Below the pieces are notes generated by a model. It had not been told where the DNA came from and ran no database searches. It saw only the letters and a list, made by a program, of their open reading frames with translations. A stretch of 64,000 nt of DNA from Actinocrispum wychmicini (GTDB taxonomy: Bacteria; Actinomycetota; Actinomycetes; Mycobacteriales; Pseudonocardiaceae). Location: positions 868,001-932,000 of the forward strand of contig NZ_SLWS01000003.1 in NCBI RefSeq assembly GCF_004345645.1, given 5' to 3'. The position numbers and the translations under genes were made by a program. The stretch's first letter is position 1; the number at the start of each line of letters is the position of its first letter. Of this stretch, positions 26,257-34,676 are shown one piece after another.

Positions 26257-27510
26257 TCATTTCAGGTCGCGTACGACGGCACGGATCTCGTCGTCGGTGA
26301 GCAACCGCCCTCGTCTCGCCAACTCCGCGTGACAGCGTTCCACGACAGCGGGCAGGATGACCTGGTCCACGTCGATGCCGAGGCGGCGCAGGGTAGCCGC
26401 TGTCGCGCGCGGGCCGCTCTGCGGTGTCAACGGAACTCGACGCTCGTTACCGACCAGGCCCGGCTCGACGCAGTTGTGCAGCAAATGGTCCACTTCGGAC
26501 TCGACAACGACCCAGTCACCGCCGCCCCAGCAGAAGGCGTCCCGGCCGGTGAGCGGTTGGTTCGATGCCAGTGGGTGACCGGTCAGCTCGGCACCGGCAC
26601 GGCTGAGACCGGTCAACGTGGACAGCCGAATGCCTGTACGTACCCCGTACAGCGCCTCGAACGCGGTCGCCGTCGCGGCGAGATCCGCGTTTCCAGGGCC
26701 ACCACAGTAGCCGTTCACCGACGACTCCACCACCGCGGCACCAGCGCGTGCGGCAGCCACGGCACACGCGACCCCGAGCCCGAAGGTGTTGTGCGGATGG
26801 ATCCCGACCTCGATACCCGGTGCGGCCGACCTGACCGCGTGGACCAGCTGCCCGAACGCCTCCGGCCCGACCGCGCCCGGCCCGTCGAACAACGCGATCT
26901 CGTCCGTGCCGGCCATCGCCGCCACCGTTCCGGCCAGCACTTCCGCCGTCAGGTACGACACCATCGTCAACGCGGCCGCGACCCGCAGCGGCTGTCCGTG
27001 CGCGTGCTGGACGACCGTGGCCGCCCGCTGGACGACCTCGTCCCGCGACGCGGGGACCGGCGGGCCGTAGATCCCGGACGCCGGACCGAATCCGGGTACC
27101 GAGACCTGCACGCCGTCATACCCGAGGTCCAGTGCCCGGTCTATATCCTCCACAGTGGACACAAACGGGCACCACACCACGCAGCCAGGATGCTCCTGCC
27201 GGATCACCGCCAGTTCGGCCGTGACCTCGGCGGGCGCACGGCCGCCCGGCGAGGCGGTCACGATCTCCGGCACTCCCGACCGGGCCAGCAGCCGCAGGAA
27301 GGCGATCTTCGCCTCATGGGTCGCCATCACTCCGGGCATCGACTCGATCGCGCGCATCGACGTGTCGCGCAGCCGGATACATTCGGGCAGGACACCGGTC
27401 ACGGTCGTGTCCCGGTTCGCCGGCGCCACCGACCAGCGGCCGGGCTCGTACGCGCCCGGTGTCCTCGACCGGTTGACGTCCGCGCGGAACTCCTCGAAAC
27501 GGTCGTCCAT
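26257..27510 (-). CDS. HMG-CoA lyase/isopropylmalate synthase-like (DRE-TIM) enzyme
   Basis: A 417-aa metal-dependent DRE-TIM metallolyase that would make or break a C-C bond next to a carboxylate or CoA thioester. The family motif appears as RLRDTSMR (RDT at 48-50), the metal-binding motif as HPHNTFG (H238, H240, N241), and a NGYCGGPGN loop supplies the catalytic region. The ATG at 27510 overlaps the stop of the aminotransferase as ATGA, which rules out the longer upstream frame. It is the last gene of the leftward catabolic operon. The substrate is unknown; the usual short-chain acyl-CoA or 2-oxo acid classes are candidates. Confidence 0.82.
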   Translation of the reverse strand: MDDRFEEFRADVNRSRTPGAYEPGRWSVAPANRDTTVTGVLPECIRLRDTSMRAIESMPGVMATHEAKIAFLRLLARSGVPEIVTASPGGRAPAEVTAELAVIRQEHPGCVVWCPFVSTVEDIDRALDLGYDGVQVSVPGFGPASGIYGPPVPASRDEVVQRAATVVQHAHGQPLRVAAALTMVSYLTAEVLAGTVAAMAGTDEIALFDGPGAVGPEAFGQLVHAVRSAAPGIEVGIHPHNTFGLGVACAVAAARAGAAVVESSVNGYCGGPGNADLAATATAFEALYGVRTGIRLSTLTGLSRAGAELTGHPLASNQPLTGRDAFCWGGGDWVVVESEVDHLLHNCVEPGLVGNERRVPLTPQSGPRATAATLRRLGIDVDQVILPAVVERCHAELARRGRLLTDDEIRAVVRDLK

Positions 27511-28799
27511 CAGCAGGTCAGCTCGTCGATCACAGACGCGAACAACTCGCCGTGCCGCTCCACATCGGACTCGTCGGTCATCGGCGACATCAACGCCGCG
27601 CCGCTCATGCCGTTGAGCACGATCCCCCGGTTTGCCAGGTAAAGCCACAACGCGTCACGTGCCGCGGCGCCGACACGCGGGTACAGCTGCCCGGCATTGC
27701 GCGGCGGCGTCGGTGTGAACGCGTACGACACACGTCCGCCGAGCCGTCCGACATGCCATGGCAGGCCGTGCTGGGCGATCACCGCCGCGACTTCACGTTC
27801 GTAACGTTCAGCCAGGCGGTTCATGTGCGCGTAGGTCTCATCGGTCATCACCTCGGTGAGCACCGCGCGCATGGCGCGTACGGCCAACGGCCCACTCGCC
27901 AGCGTGCTGCCGAGACCGCCGTCGCCGTCCTTGGTGTAGAGCTCTGCCGCGGCGGCCACCTCGTCGGACATCCCGTACACGCCGGCCGGGATGCCGCCCG
28001 CGACGCACTTTCCCATCGTGATCAGGTCGGGTTCCAGGCCGAGTTCACGCACACAGCCGCCGGGACCCGCCGGAATGGTCTGCGTCTCGTCGATGACCAG
28101 GAGCGTGCCCGTGCGCCGGGTGAGGTCACGCAGTCCGGTGTGGAACCCCGGATCCGGGTGGATCACCGCTCCCCCGTTGGTCATCACCGGCTCGGCGAGC
28201 ACCGCGGCGACATCACCTGGCGCGACCGCCCGCTCAAGGGCGTCCAGGTCGTTGAACTCCACGACCTTGGTGGATTCCGGGTATTCCAGCGAGCCGTGGT
28301 ACGCGTAGTTGAACACCAGGATCCGCTCACGTCCGGTGGCCACCCTGGCCAGCAGCAGCGCGAACCGGTTGGCGTCCGTGGCCGACACGGTGAACTGCCA
28401 GTACGGCAGGCCGAACCGGCGCTGGAGTTCCTCCGTCACCGTCACGTGGTCCTCAGTCGCCCAGAGGGTGACGCTGCCGCGGTCAAGCTGGTCACGCAGC
28501 GCCGCGACAACCGCGGGGTGGTTGTGCCCCCAGAGCGCGGCTGTCGCGGCCAGCCCGAAGTCGGCGTACTCGTGCCCGTCGATGTCGTACAGGCGTGCCC
28601 CGACCGCACGATCCACGACCAGCGGCACCGGTGGCGGAAACTGGCTGATCCAGTGCTGCGGAGTGCCGTGCAGCTGGGTGCGGCGCGCCCGTTCGCGCAG
28701 CGCGGCGGTCCGCGGTCGGGCGTCCGTCCACATGGCACGCTCGCGGTCCAGCAGCGCGGCCAGCTTGTCCGGGTCGATCCCCGGCGGCACATTGTTCAC
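27510..28799 (-). CDS. Class III aminotransferase (glutamate-1-semialdehyde aminomutase-like)
   Basis: A 429-aa PLP enzyme of fold type I. The PLP lysine is K264 in ITMGKCVAGG, and D237 in LLVIDETQT holds the pyridine nitrogen. YDIDGHEYADF near 71 and WGHNHPAVVAAL near 90 are typical of the GSA-aminomutase subgroup. The GTG at 28799 overlaps the upstream stop as GTGA. It differs from heme-pathway HemL by context: it lies between a dimethylformamidase-like gene and an HMGL-like lyase. It may remove or shift the amino group of an acid or amine released by amide hydrolysis. Confidence 0.85.
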   Translation of the reverse strand: MNNVPPGIDPDKLAALLDRERAMWTDARPRTAALRERARRTQLHGTPQHWISQFPPPVPLVVDRAVGARLYDIDGHEYADFGLAATAALWGHNHPAVVAALRDQLDRGSVTLWATEDHVTVTEELQRRFGLPYWQFTVSATDANRFALLLARVATGRERILVFNYAYHGSLEYPESTKVVEFNDLDALERAVAPGDVAAVLAEPVMTNGGAVIHPDPGFHTGLRDLTRRTGTLLVIDETQTIPAGPGGCVRELGLEPDLITMGKCVAGGIPAGVYGMSDEVAAAAELYTKDGDGGLGSTLASGPLAVRAMRAVLTEVMTDETYAHMNRLAERYEREVAAVIAQHGLPWHVGRLGGRVSYAFTPTPPRNAGQLYPRVGAAARDALWLYLANRGIVLNGMSGAALMSPMTDESDVERHGELFASVIDELTC

Positions 28800-30955
28800 C
28801 ACGGCTCCTGGTCCAGTGGGGTCGGGTCGAGGAAACGGCGCAGCACGTTGCCGGTCACCCGCGCCACCGGGTTGGCGTACGAGTCCACACCGAGCGCCGT
28901 ACACCAGGCGATCGAGCCGGTGCTGAACACGCCGCCGCCGTTGGGGTACTCGAAGAACACCAGGTCAGCGCGGACGCGTGGCTCGACGGTGCCGCCCTGC
29001 TTCGAGTTGGACGTCAGCACGTCCTCGATCGCGAGCTGGAAGAAGTCGCTGAACCCGTCGGCCGTGGCCAGCACGACCGCGTGCGGTGGCGTGCCGAGGG
29101 CGGGGTCGGCCCGGTCGATCTCCATCCCCGCGGCGGCGTGACTGACCAGACCGTCGACCGAGATCAGACCGTCCACTCCGGACAACGCGAACAGTCCCCG
29201 CTCAGCGTCCGCGAGTGGCTTGTACGGGCGGCCGTCGCCGCGCCCGCCCTGCGCGGCGAACCCGACGCCGACATGTCGTTGCGGCGCCCGGCCCCGATGC
29301 CGCCAGAGACCGCCGGGTTCGCCCGTGGTGCTCAGGTGCGTCTCGCCCGGCGGGACCTCCCAGCCTCTGGTCCCGGTGTGCCCACGGCGGATCTCGATCA
29401 CGTACGGCTGGTCCGGCGACACCCCGGTCACCCAGTAGTAGCCGTTGCCGCCCAGGTACATGACCCGCCCGCCGCCGGCCAGGTACGCCTCGTGTGCCGC
29501 AAGCATCGGTGCCGTGTAGTACTCCGGATGCGAGCCCGTGAGCACGACGTCGTACCCGGCGAGCGCGGCGACGCCCTCGGTGTGCAGGTCGTCGTCGCAC
29601 ACCACGTCATGGCCGATGCCCTCGTGCTCGAGCCAGTCGATCAGGCACAGGTCGGCACTGAGGTTCCACAGCCCGAACGGGCCGGCGTAGTCCGGGGTGA
29701 GCGTGGTGAGCGGCCGGCGGCGCGAGGCGTAGTAGCATCCGGTGCCGTCGCGGTGCAGGTCGTAGAGGCTGCACACCTTGTGTCGGGCCGCCCACCGGTG
29801 TTGCTCGGTCGTCGCGAACCCCGGCCCGGCCTTCTCCAGGGTCAGGTGCGAGTTGGCGTAGGCGAGATAGGTGAAGGTCGGGATCAGCACCGCCACCCGC
29901 GTGCTGGTCGTGCCGCTCGGTGGGCGTACGAAGAAAGGGACGCTCAGCTGCTCCCGCCCGGCTCGCAGCCGGAAGGCGTAGACCCCGCTGCGCAGGTCGT
30001 CCGGCAGGCGCAGGGTCACCTGTGGCTCCCAACGGGCGTCCGTCAGGTCGTCGTCGTGGAAGTGGATCGCGTCGTACTCGTCCGGGGCGAGCCGGAAGTC
30101 GATCTCCCGCCCGGTCCAGTTCGCGCCCGGCACGCCACGGGCGGGCGTGTTCACAGCCTCGGCAGTGAGCGCGTGCGGGCCGTCGTCCACCACGGTCACG
30201 CCCTGCGTGCCCCGGCCGGGCCGCCATCGGGCCAGCACCGGCAGGTCAAGCATGTCCGGGGCGCCGGCCAGCACGGACTCGTCGGCTGCTCCGGCGTAGA
30301 TCGCCGGCCGGTCGATCCGGCCGGTGAAGCCCGCCGTCGCCATCCCGTCGGACCACCATGCCGCGACCAGCGGCCGGATCCCGGCCGAGGCGGTGCCGAT
30401 CGCACCGGCACCGGTGGCGGACGCCCGCCATGACCCGACCGGCCACTCCGGGACCGGGACCTGGACCACGGTCACGCCTCGGGGGCTGAACGTCGCCGCC
30501 ACGAAAGTCCAGCGGCCCACCGGAACCGGCGTGTCCGTGCTGATCAGGGGCTGGTCAGCCGCACCTGCCCAGGCCGCGAGCCGATGGTCACCGGTGAGAC
30601 CGAGCGCCCAGCCACGCTGGTTCTCCCGGCGGGCGATGATCGCCCGCGGCCCGCCGGTCATCGTGGGCATGATCCACGCGGTCACGGTGAACTCGTCGAC
30701 ATCGAGCGCCGGATGCGCGGGCGCGGACAAATAGGATCCGGACGCCAACGGCTGCACACCCGCGGGCCTGGACTCGATCGGGAGGTCGACGACGACTTCG
30801 CGGACTCCCGGTCCTCTGGGGTCGGCGCTGCCGTGCACGAGACGCAGCAACTCGACGTCGTAACCGGTGGTCGCGCTCACCATCAGCCGGATCTCGGCAC
30901 CCGCCGCGACACTGAGCGGGTCGACGTAGCCGAGGAGCGCGGGTCCGCCGGTCAT
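28796..30955 (-). CDS. N,N-dimethylformamidase large-subunit-like protein with LamG domain
   Basis: A 719-aa protein. Residues about 60-225 form a concanavalin/LamG-like beta-sandwich. The C-terminal half (about 345-690) matches the core of N,N-dimethylformamidase large subunits. Known members hydrolyse a tertiary amide using one iron held by two tyrosines and a glutamate. Candidate ligand stretches here are TYLAYAN (362-368) and SHPEYYT (475-481), beside the Rossmann-like GGNGYYW (502-508). ATG 30955 overlaps the upstream stop as ATGA. Characterised enzymes also have a small subunit, for which no clear gene is seen. An N-alkyl amide or formamide is the likely substrate type, but the exact one cannot be read. 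Confidence 0.8.
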   Translation of the reverse strand: MTGGPALLGYVDPLSVAAGAEIRLMVSATTGYDVELLRLVHGSADPRGPGVREVVVDLPIESRPAGVQPLASGSYLSAPAHPALDVDEFTVTAWIMPTMTGGPRAIIARRENQRGWALGLTGDHRLAAWAGAADQPLISTDTPVPVGRWTFVAATFSPRGVTVVQVPVPEWPVGSWRASATGAGAIGTASAGIRPLVAAWWSDGMATAGFTGRIDRPAIYAGAADESVLAGAPDMLDLPVLARWRPGRGTQGVTVVDDGPHALTAEAVNTPARGVPGANWTGREIDFRLAPDEYDAIHFHDDDLTDARWEPQVTLRLPDDLRSGVYAFRLRAGREQLSVPFFVRPPSGTTSTRVAVLIPTFTYLAYANSHLTLEKAGPGFATTEQHRWAARHKVCSLYDLHRDGTGCYYASRRRPLTTLTPDYAGPFGLWNLSADLCLIDWLEHEGIGHDVVCDDDLHTEGVAALAGYDVVLTGSHPEYYTAPMLAAHEAYLAGGGRVMYLGGNGYYWVTGVSPDQPYVIEIRRGHTGTRGWEVPPGETHLSTTGEPGGLWRHRGRAPQRHVGVGFAAQGGRGDGRPYKPLADAERGLFALSGVDGLISVDGLVSHAAAGMEIDRADPALGTPPHAVVLATADGFSDFFQLAIEDVLTSNSKQGGTVEPRVRADLVFFEYPNGGGVFSTGSIAWCTALGVDSYANPVARVTGNVLRRFLDPTPLDQEPW

Positions 30956-31863
30956 CTGTCCACCAAGTCCCCGAACGCTTCGAGCTGATCCATCCGGTCG
31001 TACATCGGGTAGAGGACCAGCTCGTCCACACCGGCGTCGAACAGGTCGCGCAACTGCCGCGCGCAGTGCACCGGCGGGCCGAACACAGCGACCCGGTCGG
31101 CCATGCCCGTCGCGTCGTACACCGGACTCGCTCCGAAGGCACGGTCGAACGCGGGGATCAGGCGCTCCCGCGCTTTGTCCACTGTGTCCTCCACGGCGAC
31201 GTAGACACTCTTGGAGATGGTGAACGTCGCCGGATCGCGGCCCTGGTCGGCCAGCGCTCGCCGCACGATGGCGAGCTGCGCCAGGAAGTCCTTGGTGGCG
31301 ACCGGAGCGGCGCCGGTCCATCCGTCAGCGATCCGGACGGCTCGCCGCAACGCGGGTTCGGCGCGTGCCCCGATCCAGATGGGCGGTCCCGGCCGCTGCA
31401 CCGGGGGCGGCTGCGAACGCACACCGGAGAACGAGTACAGCTCGCCGTCAAAGCCGGTCTCGCTCCACAGCGCCCGCATCACCTCAATGCCCTCGACCAG
31501 CCGGCGGACCGGCCGGTCGGCCGGAATACCCAGCGCGGTGAGGGTCGCCCGGTGGTAGTCGTTGCCGACGCCCAGCCCGACCGTGAGCCGCCCGTGCGAG
31601 AGCTGGTCGACAGTGGCCAGCTCCCGCGCCTGCACAGCCGGGTTACGCCGCCCGGAGTACAGCACGCCGATCCCCAACCGCAGCCGTTCGGTGACAGCGG
31701 CCAGGTAGGACAGCACGTGCAGCCCGTCGAGCGAGAAGTTCTCGGCGCTGACCGTGTCCTGCGTCCAGATCCCGGCGAACCCGAGCGCCTCCGCGCGCCG
31801 CGCGAACGGGATCAGCAAGTCCGGGTCGGTCGGCGCGCCGACCGAGAGCGTGCGGCCGCCCAC
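30952..31863 (-). CDS. LLM-class (luciferase-like) flavin-dependent oxidoreductase
   Basis: A 303-aa TIM-barrel enzyme of the bacterial luciferase family, using FMN or F420. Typical stretches are EALGFAGIWTQDT, GIGVLYSGRRNP, LSHGRLTVGLGVGNDYHRA and PPIWIGA. Members often oxidise C-N or C-S bonds or act as F420-dependent dehydrogenases. Next to the dimethylformamidase-like gene, an N-dealkylating or amide-activating role is plausible. GTG 31863 is 15 bp after the REDY gene stop. The gene is translationally coupled to the amidase-like gene. Confidence 0.85.
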   Translation of the reverse strand: MGGRTLSVGAPTDPDLLIPFARRAEALGFAGIWTQDTVSAENFSLDGLHVLSYLAAVTERLRLGIGVLYSGRRNPAVQARELATVDQLSHGRLTVGLGVGNDYHRATLTALGIPADRPVRRLVEGIEVMRALWSETGFDGELYSFSGVRSQPPPVQRPGPPIWIGARAEPALRRAVRIADGWTGAAPVATKDFLAQLAIVRRALADQGRDPATFTISKSVYVAVEDTVDKARERLIPAFDRAFGASPVYDATGMADRVAVFGPPVHCARQLRDLFDAGVDELVLYPMYDRMDQLEAFGDLVDR

Positions 31864-31878
31864 GTCATACCACCCTGG

Positions 31879-32190
31879 TCAGTCGATCTCGGCACCGAAC
31901 ACGGTGACCGCCGACTCCCGGTCGGCCATCTTCCGGAAGCCGGCCACCACGTCGGCCATCTCCGGCGTGGACAGGCACGCGTTCCACGCCTCCCACGACT
32001 CGACTTCGATGTCCTCGACCACGTCCCACGGCGCCGCGCCGTCCCGCGTTCCCGCGAGCTGGAACACGCGGAACCGCTGCACGCAGGGCTGGCGCCGGGT
32101 GATCGCCTGGTCCACGGTTTTCGACCACTCGACGTACTCCTCGGCCGTCACACCGGGCTTCAACTTGTACAGGCAGTAGACCTTCTGCAC
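31879..32190 (-). CDS. REDY-like/HapK-type small protein, 103 aa
   Basis: GTG 32190 follows GGAGA at good spacing. The 103-aa product (KVYCLYKLKPGVTAEEYVEW at the start, DVVEDIEVESWEAWNACL later) fits the dimeric alpha-beta barrel REDY/HapK group, related to EthD. Such proteins accompany oxidative or condensing enzymes, but their reaction is mostly unclear. It is the first gene of the leftward operon, right behind a promoter that contains a 17-bp palindrome. Confidence 0.72.
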   Translation of the reverse strand: MQKVYCLYKLKPGVTAEEYVEWSKTVDQAITRRQPCVQRFRVFQLAGTRDGAAPWDVVEDIEVESWEAWNACLSTPEMADVVAGFRKMADRESAVTVFGAEID

Positions 32191-32261
32191 GCGCGCTCTC
32201 CATTCGCCTCGGCCACCGAGGACACCGTCCCTTTCGGAGTGGCTCCGAGTATTCGACGCTC

Positions 32262-32278
32262 TGTTGTCATTGTCAACA
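32262..32278 (-). promoter_or_regulatory. 17-bp palindromic operator/promoter of the amidase operon
   Basis: On the minus strand the site reads TGTTGACAATGACAACA (TGTTG-N7-CAACA). It includes the -35 hexamer TTGACA (32276-32271), followed after about 17-18 bp by AATACT/ATACTC as -10. It lies 72 bp before the REDY gene. It matches the site at 32801-32817 in 15 of 17 positions in the same orientation to transcription, so one repressor probably controls both operons. Confidence 0.7.
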
Positions 32279-32279
32279 C

Positions 32280-32774
32280 TTAGCCGCTGAGCTGTTTTTC
32301 GAACAGCACGGCCGTTCCGCCACTGGCGAACCGCCCGCGCCCGGCCGGGCGGAACCCCTGGTCGACGTAGTAGCGACGAAGTCGATGGTTGTGTTCGACG
32401 CAGTACAGGCGCAGCGCGGTCGCCCCCGCTTCCCGCGCCAGATCCCCCGCCCAGGCGAGCAGCCGCGAGCCAAGCCCGCCGCCGGCGTGACTCCGGTCGA
32501 TCACCAACCCGTTCACATAGCCGGCGTCCACACCGTCCCCGGGCCACACCGGTTCACCCGACCAGAGCAACCGGAACGCCCCACACACCGCGTCATCGTT
32601 CCGCGCCACCAACCATTCTCCCTGGCCGACCTGCACGCTCACCACATCCGCCGGCACACCGGCCCTGGGCCACTGCTCGATCCCCATGCCGGCCAGCCAG
32701 TCCTCGGCGGCCCGCCGGACGCGCAGGATCTCCGGCACATCGCCGGCCACCGCCCGCTCCATCACGATGTCCAC
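32280..32774 (-). CDS. GNAT-family N-acetyltransferase
   Basis: A 164-aa GCN5-related acetyltransferase. The acetyl-CoA loop is visible in VIDRSHAGGGLGSRLL, followed by ALRLYCVEHNHRLRRYYVDQGF, the usual end of the fold. GTG 32774 is taken as start; an ATG at 32762 is an alternative. It lies between the two 17-bp operators and is divergent from the ABC importer, so it probably belongs to the same regulon. It might modify the imported compound or its amine product. Confidence 0.8.
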   Translation of the reverse strand: MDIVMERAVAGDVPEILRVRRAAEDWLAGMGIEQWPRAGVPADVVSVQVGQGEWLVARNDDAVCGAFRLLWSGEPVWPGDGVDAGYVNGLVIDRSHAGGGLGSRLLAWAGDLAREAGATALRLYCVEHNHRLRRYYVDQGFRPAGRGRFASGGTAVLFEKQLSG

Positions 32775-32800
32775 CAGCCTGACGGTATCGCGCGGCTACG

Positions 32801-32817
32801 TGTTGACACTAACAACA
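32801..32817 (+). promoter_or_regulatory. 17-bp palindromic operator/promoter of the ABC importer operon
   Basis: TGTTGACACTAACAACA (TGTTG-N7-CAACA), with TTGACA (32803-32808) as the -35 and a weak CATCCT/ATCCTT -10 some 17-18 bp later. It lies 46 bp before the permease start and 27 bp before the divergent acetyltransferase. It differs from the 32262-32278 site only at two central bases. Confidence 0.68.
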
Positions 32818-32862
32818 CCGGAGAGCATCCTTCCGGACTACCAGGCACAACGAGGTGATCAA

Positions 32863-33840
32863 GTGGGCGGACGTTCCTCCGGCACACGGCGGCTGTGGCT
32901 GCCGCGGCGATTATTGCTCGGCGTGGTCGTGGTCCTGCTGGTGTCGGTGCTCGTGTTCCTCGCGACGCAGGTACTGCCGGGCGATCCGGCCCGCGCGGTG
33001 CTCGGGCACGAAGCGACACCGGAACGGGTGGCCGCCCTTCGCGCCGAACTCGGCCTCGACCGGCCGCTGCTCGACCAGTACTTCGCCTGGCTGGGCGGCA
33101 TTCTCGGCGGCGACCTCGGTCACTCCCTGGTCACCCAGGAACCGGTCGGCGGGCTGATCGGCGACCGCGCGGTCAACTCCGCGGTACTCGTGCTGATCTC
33201 GGCGGCCATCGTGCTCCCGCTGTCGGTGTTCGTCGGAGCGCTGACCGGCCGCCACCACGACCGCCCGGTCGACCGGGTGATGCTCGTCGTCACCCTCGGA
33301 CTCACGGCCTTGCCCGAGTTCATCATCGCGCTGCTGCTCGTGATCCTGCTGTCCACTTCGGTGTTCCCGCTGCTGCCCGGGACCGTGCTGCTCGCGCCCG
33401 GCCAGAGTCCGCTGAGCAACGTCTCCCAACTCGTTCTTCCCGTGATCGCGTTGGTACTGGGCGTGTTGCCGTACCTGGCGCGCCTGGTCCGCGGCTCGGT
33501 GATCGACGTGTACGAGTCCGAATACGTACGCACGGCACGGCTCAAGGGCGTGCCTGAGCGCATCGTGTTGCGCCGCCACGTCCTGCGAAACGCGCTTGTC
33601 CCCGCGATCCAGGGAACCGCGCTGGCCCTGGCCTACCTGACCGGCGGGACCGTCGTGATCGAGCAGGTGTTCAACTATCCCGGACTCGGCAGTGCGCTGG
33701 TCGACGCGGTGAACAACCGGGACTTCCCGGTGATCCAGCTGATCTGCCTGATCTTCGCCGCCTGCTACGTGATCTTCAACCTGCTCGGGGACGTGCTGAC
33801 CGTGTACGTCACGCCCCGCCTGCGAACGGCCAGCGAATGA
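32863..33840 (+). CDS. ABC importer permease, DppB/OppB type
   Basis: A 325-aa inner-membrane permease of the dipeptide/oligopeptide/nickel family. A first membrane helix at about 15-35 is followed by VLPGDPARAVLG and LGLDRPLLDQYFAWLGG, the usual periplasmic insert. The EAA loop that touches the ATPase reads YVRTARLKGVPERIVLRRHVLRNAL. GTG 32863 has GAGGTGA just upstream. It is the first gene of a four-gene operon (two permeases, dual ATPase, binding protein) that overlaps at every junction. Confidence 0.92.
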   Translation: MGGRSSGTRRLWLPRRLLLGVVVVLLVSVLVFLATQVLPGDPARAVLGHEATPERVAALRAELGLDRPLLDQYFAWLGGILGGDLGHSLVTQEPVGGLIGDRAVNSAVLVLISAAIVLPLSVFVGALTGRHHDRPVDRVMLVVTLGLTALPEFIIALLLVILLSTSVFPLLPGTVLLAPGQSPLSNVSQLVLPVIALVLGVLPYLARLVRGSVIDVYESEYVRTARLKGVPERIVLRRHVLRNALVPAIQGTALALAYLTGGTVVIEQVFNYPGLGSALVDAVNNRDFPVIQLICLIFAACYVIFNLLGDVLTVYVTPRLRTASE

Positions 33841-34676
33841 GAACCGAACTGTTGCGCCGCTGCATGCGTGAGCCGCGGATGCGAGTGGGACTGGTGCTGA
33901 CCGGGCTCATCCTCCTGGTCGTTGTCGTCGGCCCGCTTCTCGCACCGCACGCACACAGTGACATCGTCGGCGCGCCGTACGCGAAACCGACCGCCACCGC
34001 CCTGCTCGGTACCGACTACCTCGGTGAGGATGTGCTGTCCCGGGTGTTGACGGGCGGCCAGAGCATCGTCTGGATCTCGTTCGTCGGCACACTGGTCGGG
34101 GTCACCGTCGGCGCGGCCATCGGCATGACCGCTGCCTACAGCGGTGGCCTGCTGGACGAACTGCTCATGCGCGCGATGGACGTGCTGCGCGCCTTTCCCC
34201 CGCTCGTCCTCATCCTGCTGCTGGTCGCGATGGCCAGGGCCGAGACGGCGATGATGCCCCTGATCGTCGCGGTCGCCTGGGTTCCCCAGGTCGCCAGGGT
34301 CGCGTACGGCGCCGCGCGGGAAGTGACCACCCGCGAGTTCGTCGAGTCAGCGGAGACCCTGGGCGCGCCGAGGCTGCGCATCGTGCGTCGAGAGATCCTG
34401 CCCAACATCATGACCCCGCTGATGGTCGAGTTCGGACTCCGACTCACCTGGTCCATCGGCGTGGTGACCGCGATGAGCTTCCTCGGTGTCGGCCTGCAGC
34501 CGCCCGCGGCCGACTGGGGCCTGATGATCAAGGAGAACTACCAGGGACTGGCCCTGCAGCCCTGGGGCGTGGTGGTGCCGGTGCTGTGCGTCGCGGTGTT
34601 CACGTTCGGCACCAACCTGATCACCGAAGGCTTCGCTCGGACGGTGGCCCGGGTTTCGCCTCAGGAGGGGCAGTGA
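33837..34676 (+). CDS. ABC importer permease, DppC/OppC type
   Basis: The 279-aa partner permease. It starts ATGA-coupled to the first permease and has the N-terminal helix VLTGLILLVVVVGPLLAP, then the family signature LLGTDYLGEDVLSRVL. The EAA loop is SAETLGAPRLRIVRREILPN. It would form the heterodimeric channel with the DppB-type protein. The last codons overlap the ATPase gene (TGATG). Confidence 0.92.
   Translation: MRTELLRRCMREPRMRVGLVLTGLILLVVVVGPLLAPHAHSDIVGAPYAKPTATALLGTDYLGEDVLSRVLTGGQSIVWISFVGTLVGVTVGAAIGMTAAYSGGLLDELLMRAMDVLRAFPPLVLILLLVAMARAETAMMPLIVAVAWVPQVARVAYGAAREVTTREFVESAETLGAPRLRIVRREILPNIMTPLMVEFGLRLTWSIGVVTAMSFLGVGLQPPAADWGLMIKENYQGLALQPWGVVVPVLCVAVFTFGTNLITEGFARTVARVSPQEGQ

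Noticed and set aside
27552..29141. Long rightward open frame (529 codons) opposite the aminotransferase and amidase genes
   Set aside because: It is antisense to two genes with clear motifs, has R/P/G-rich low-information composition and no ribosome site. High GC produces such shadow frames.
29081..30433. Rightward 450-codon open frame opposite the DMFase-like gene
   Set aside because: No recognisable domain, and it fully overlaps a well-supported gene on the other strand.
31879..32190. REDY protein as the missing small subunit of the DMFase-like enzyme
   Set aside because: Its dimeric alpha-beta barrel pattern fits REDY/HapK and not, as far as I can tell, the small DMFase subunit. I kept it as a separate function.
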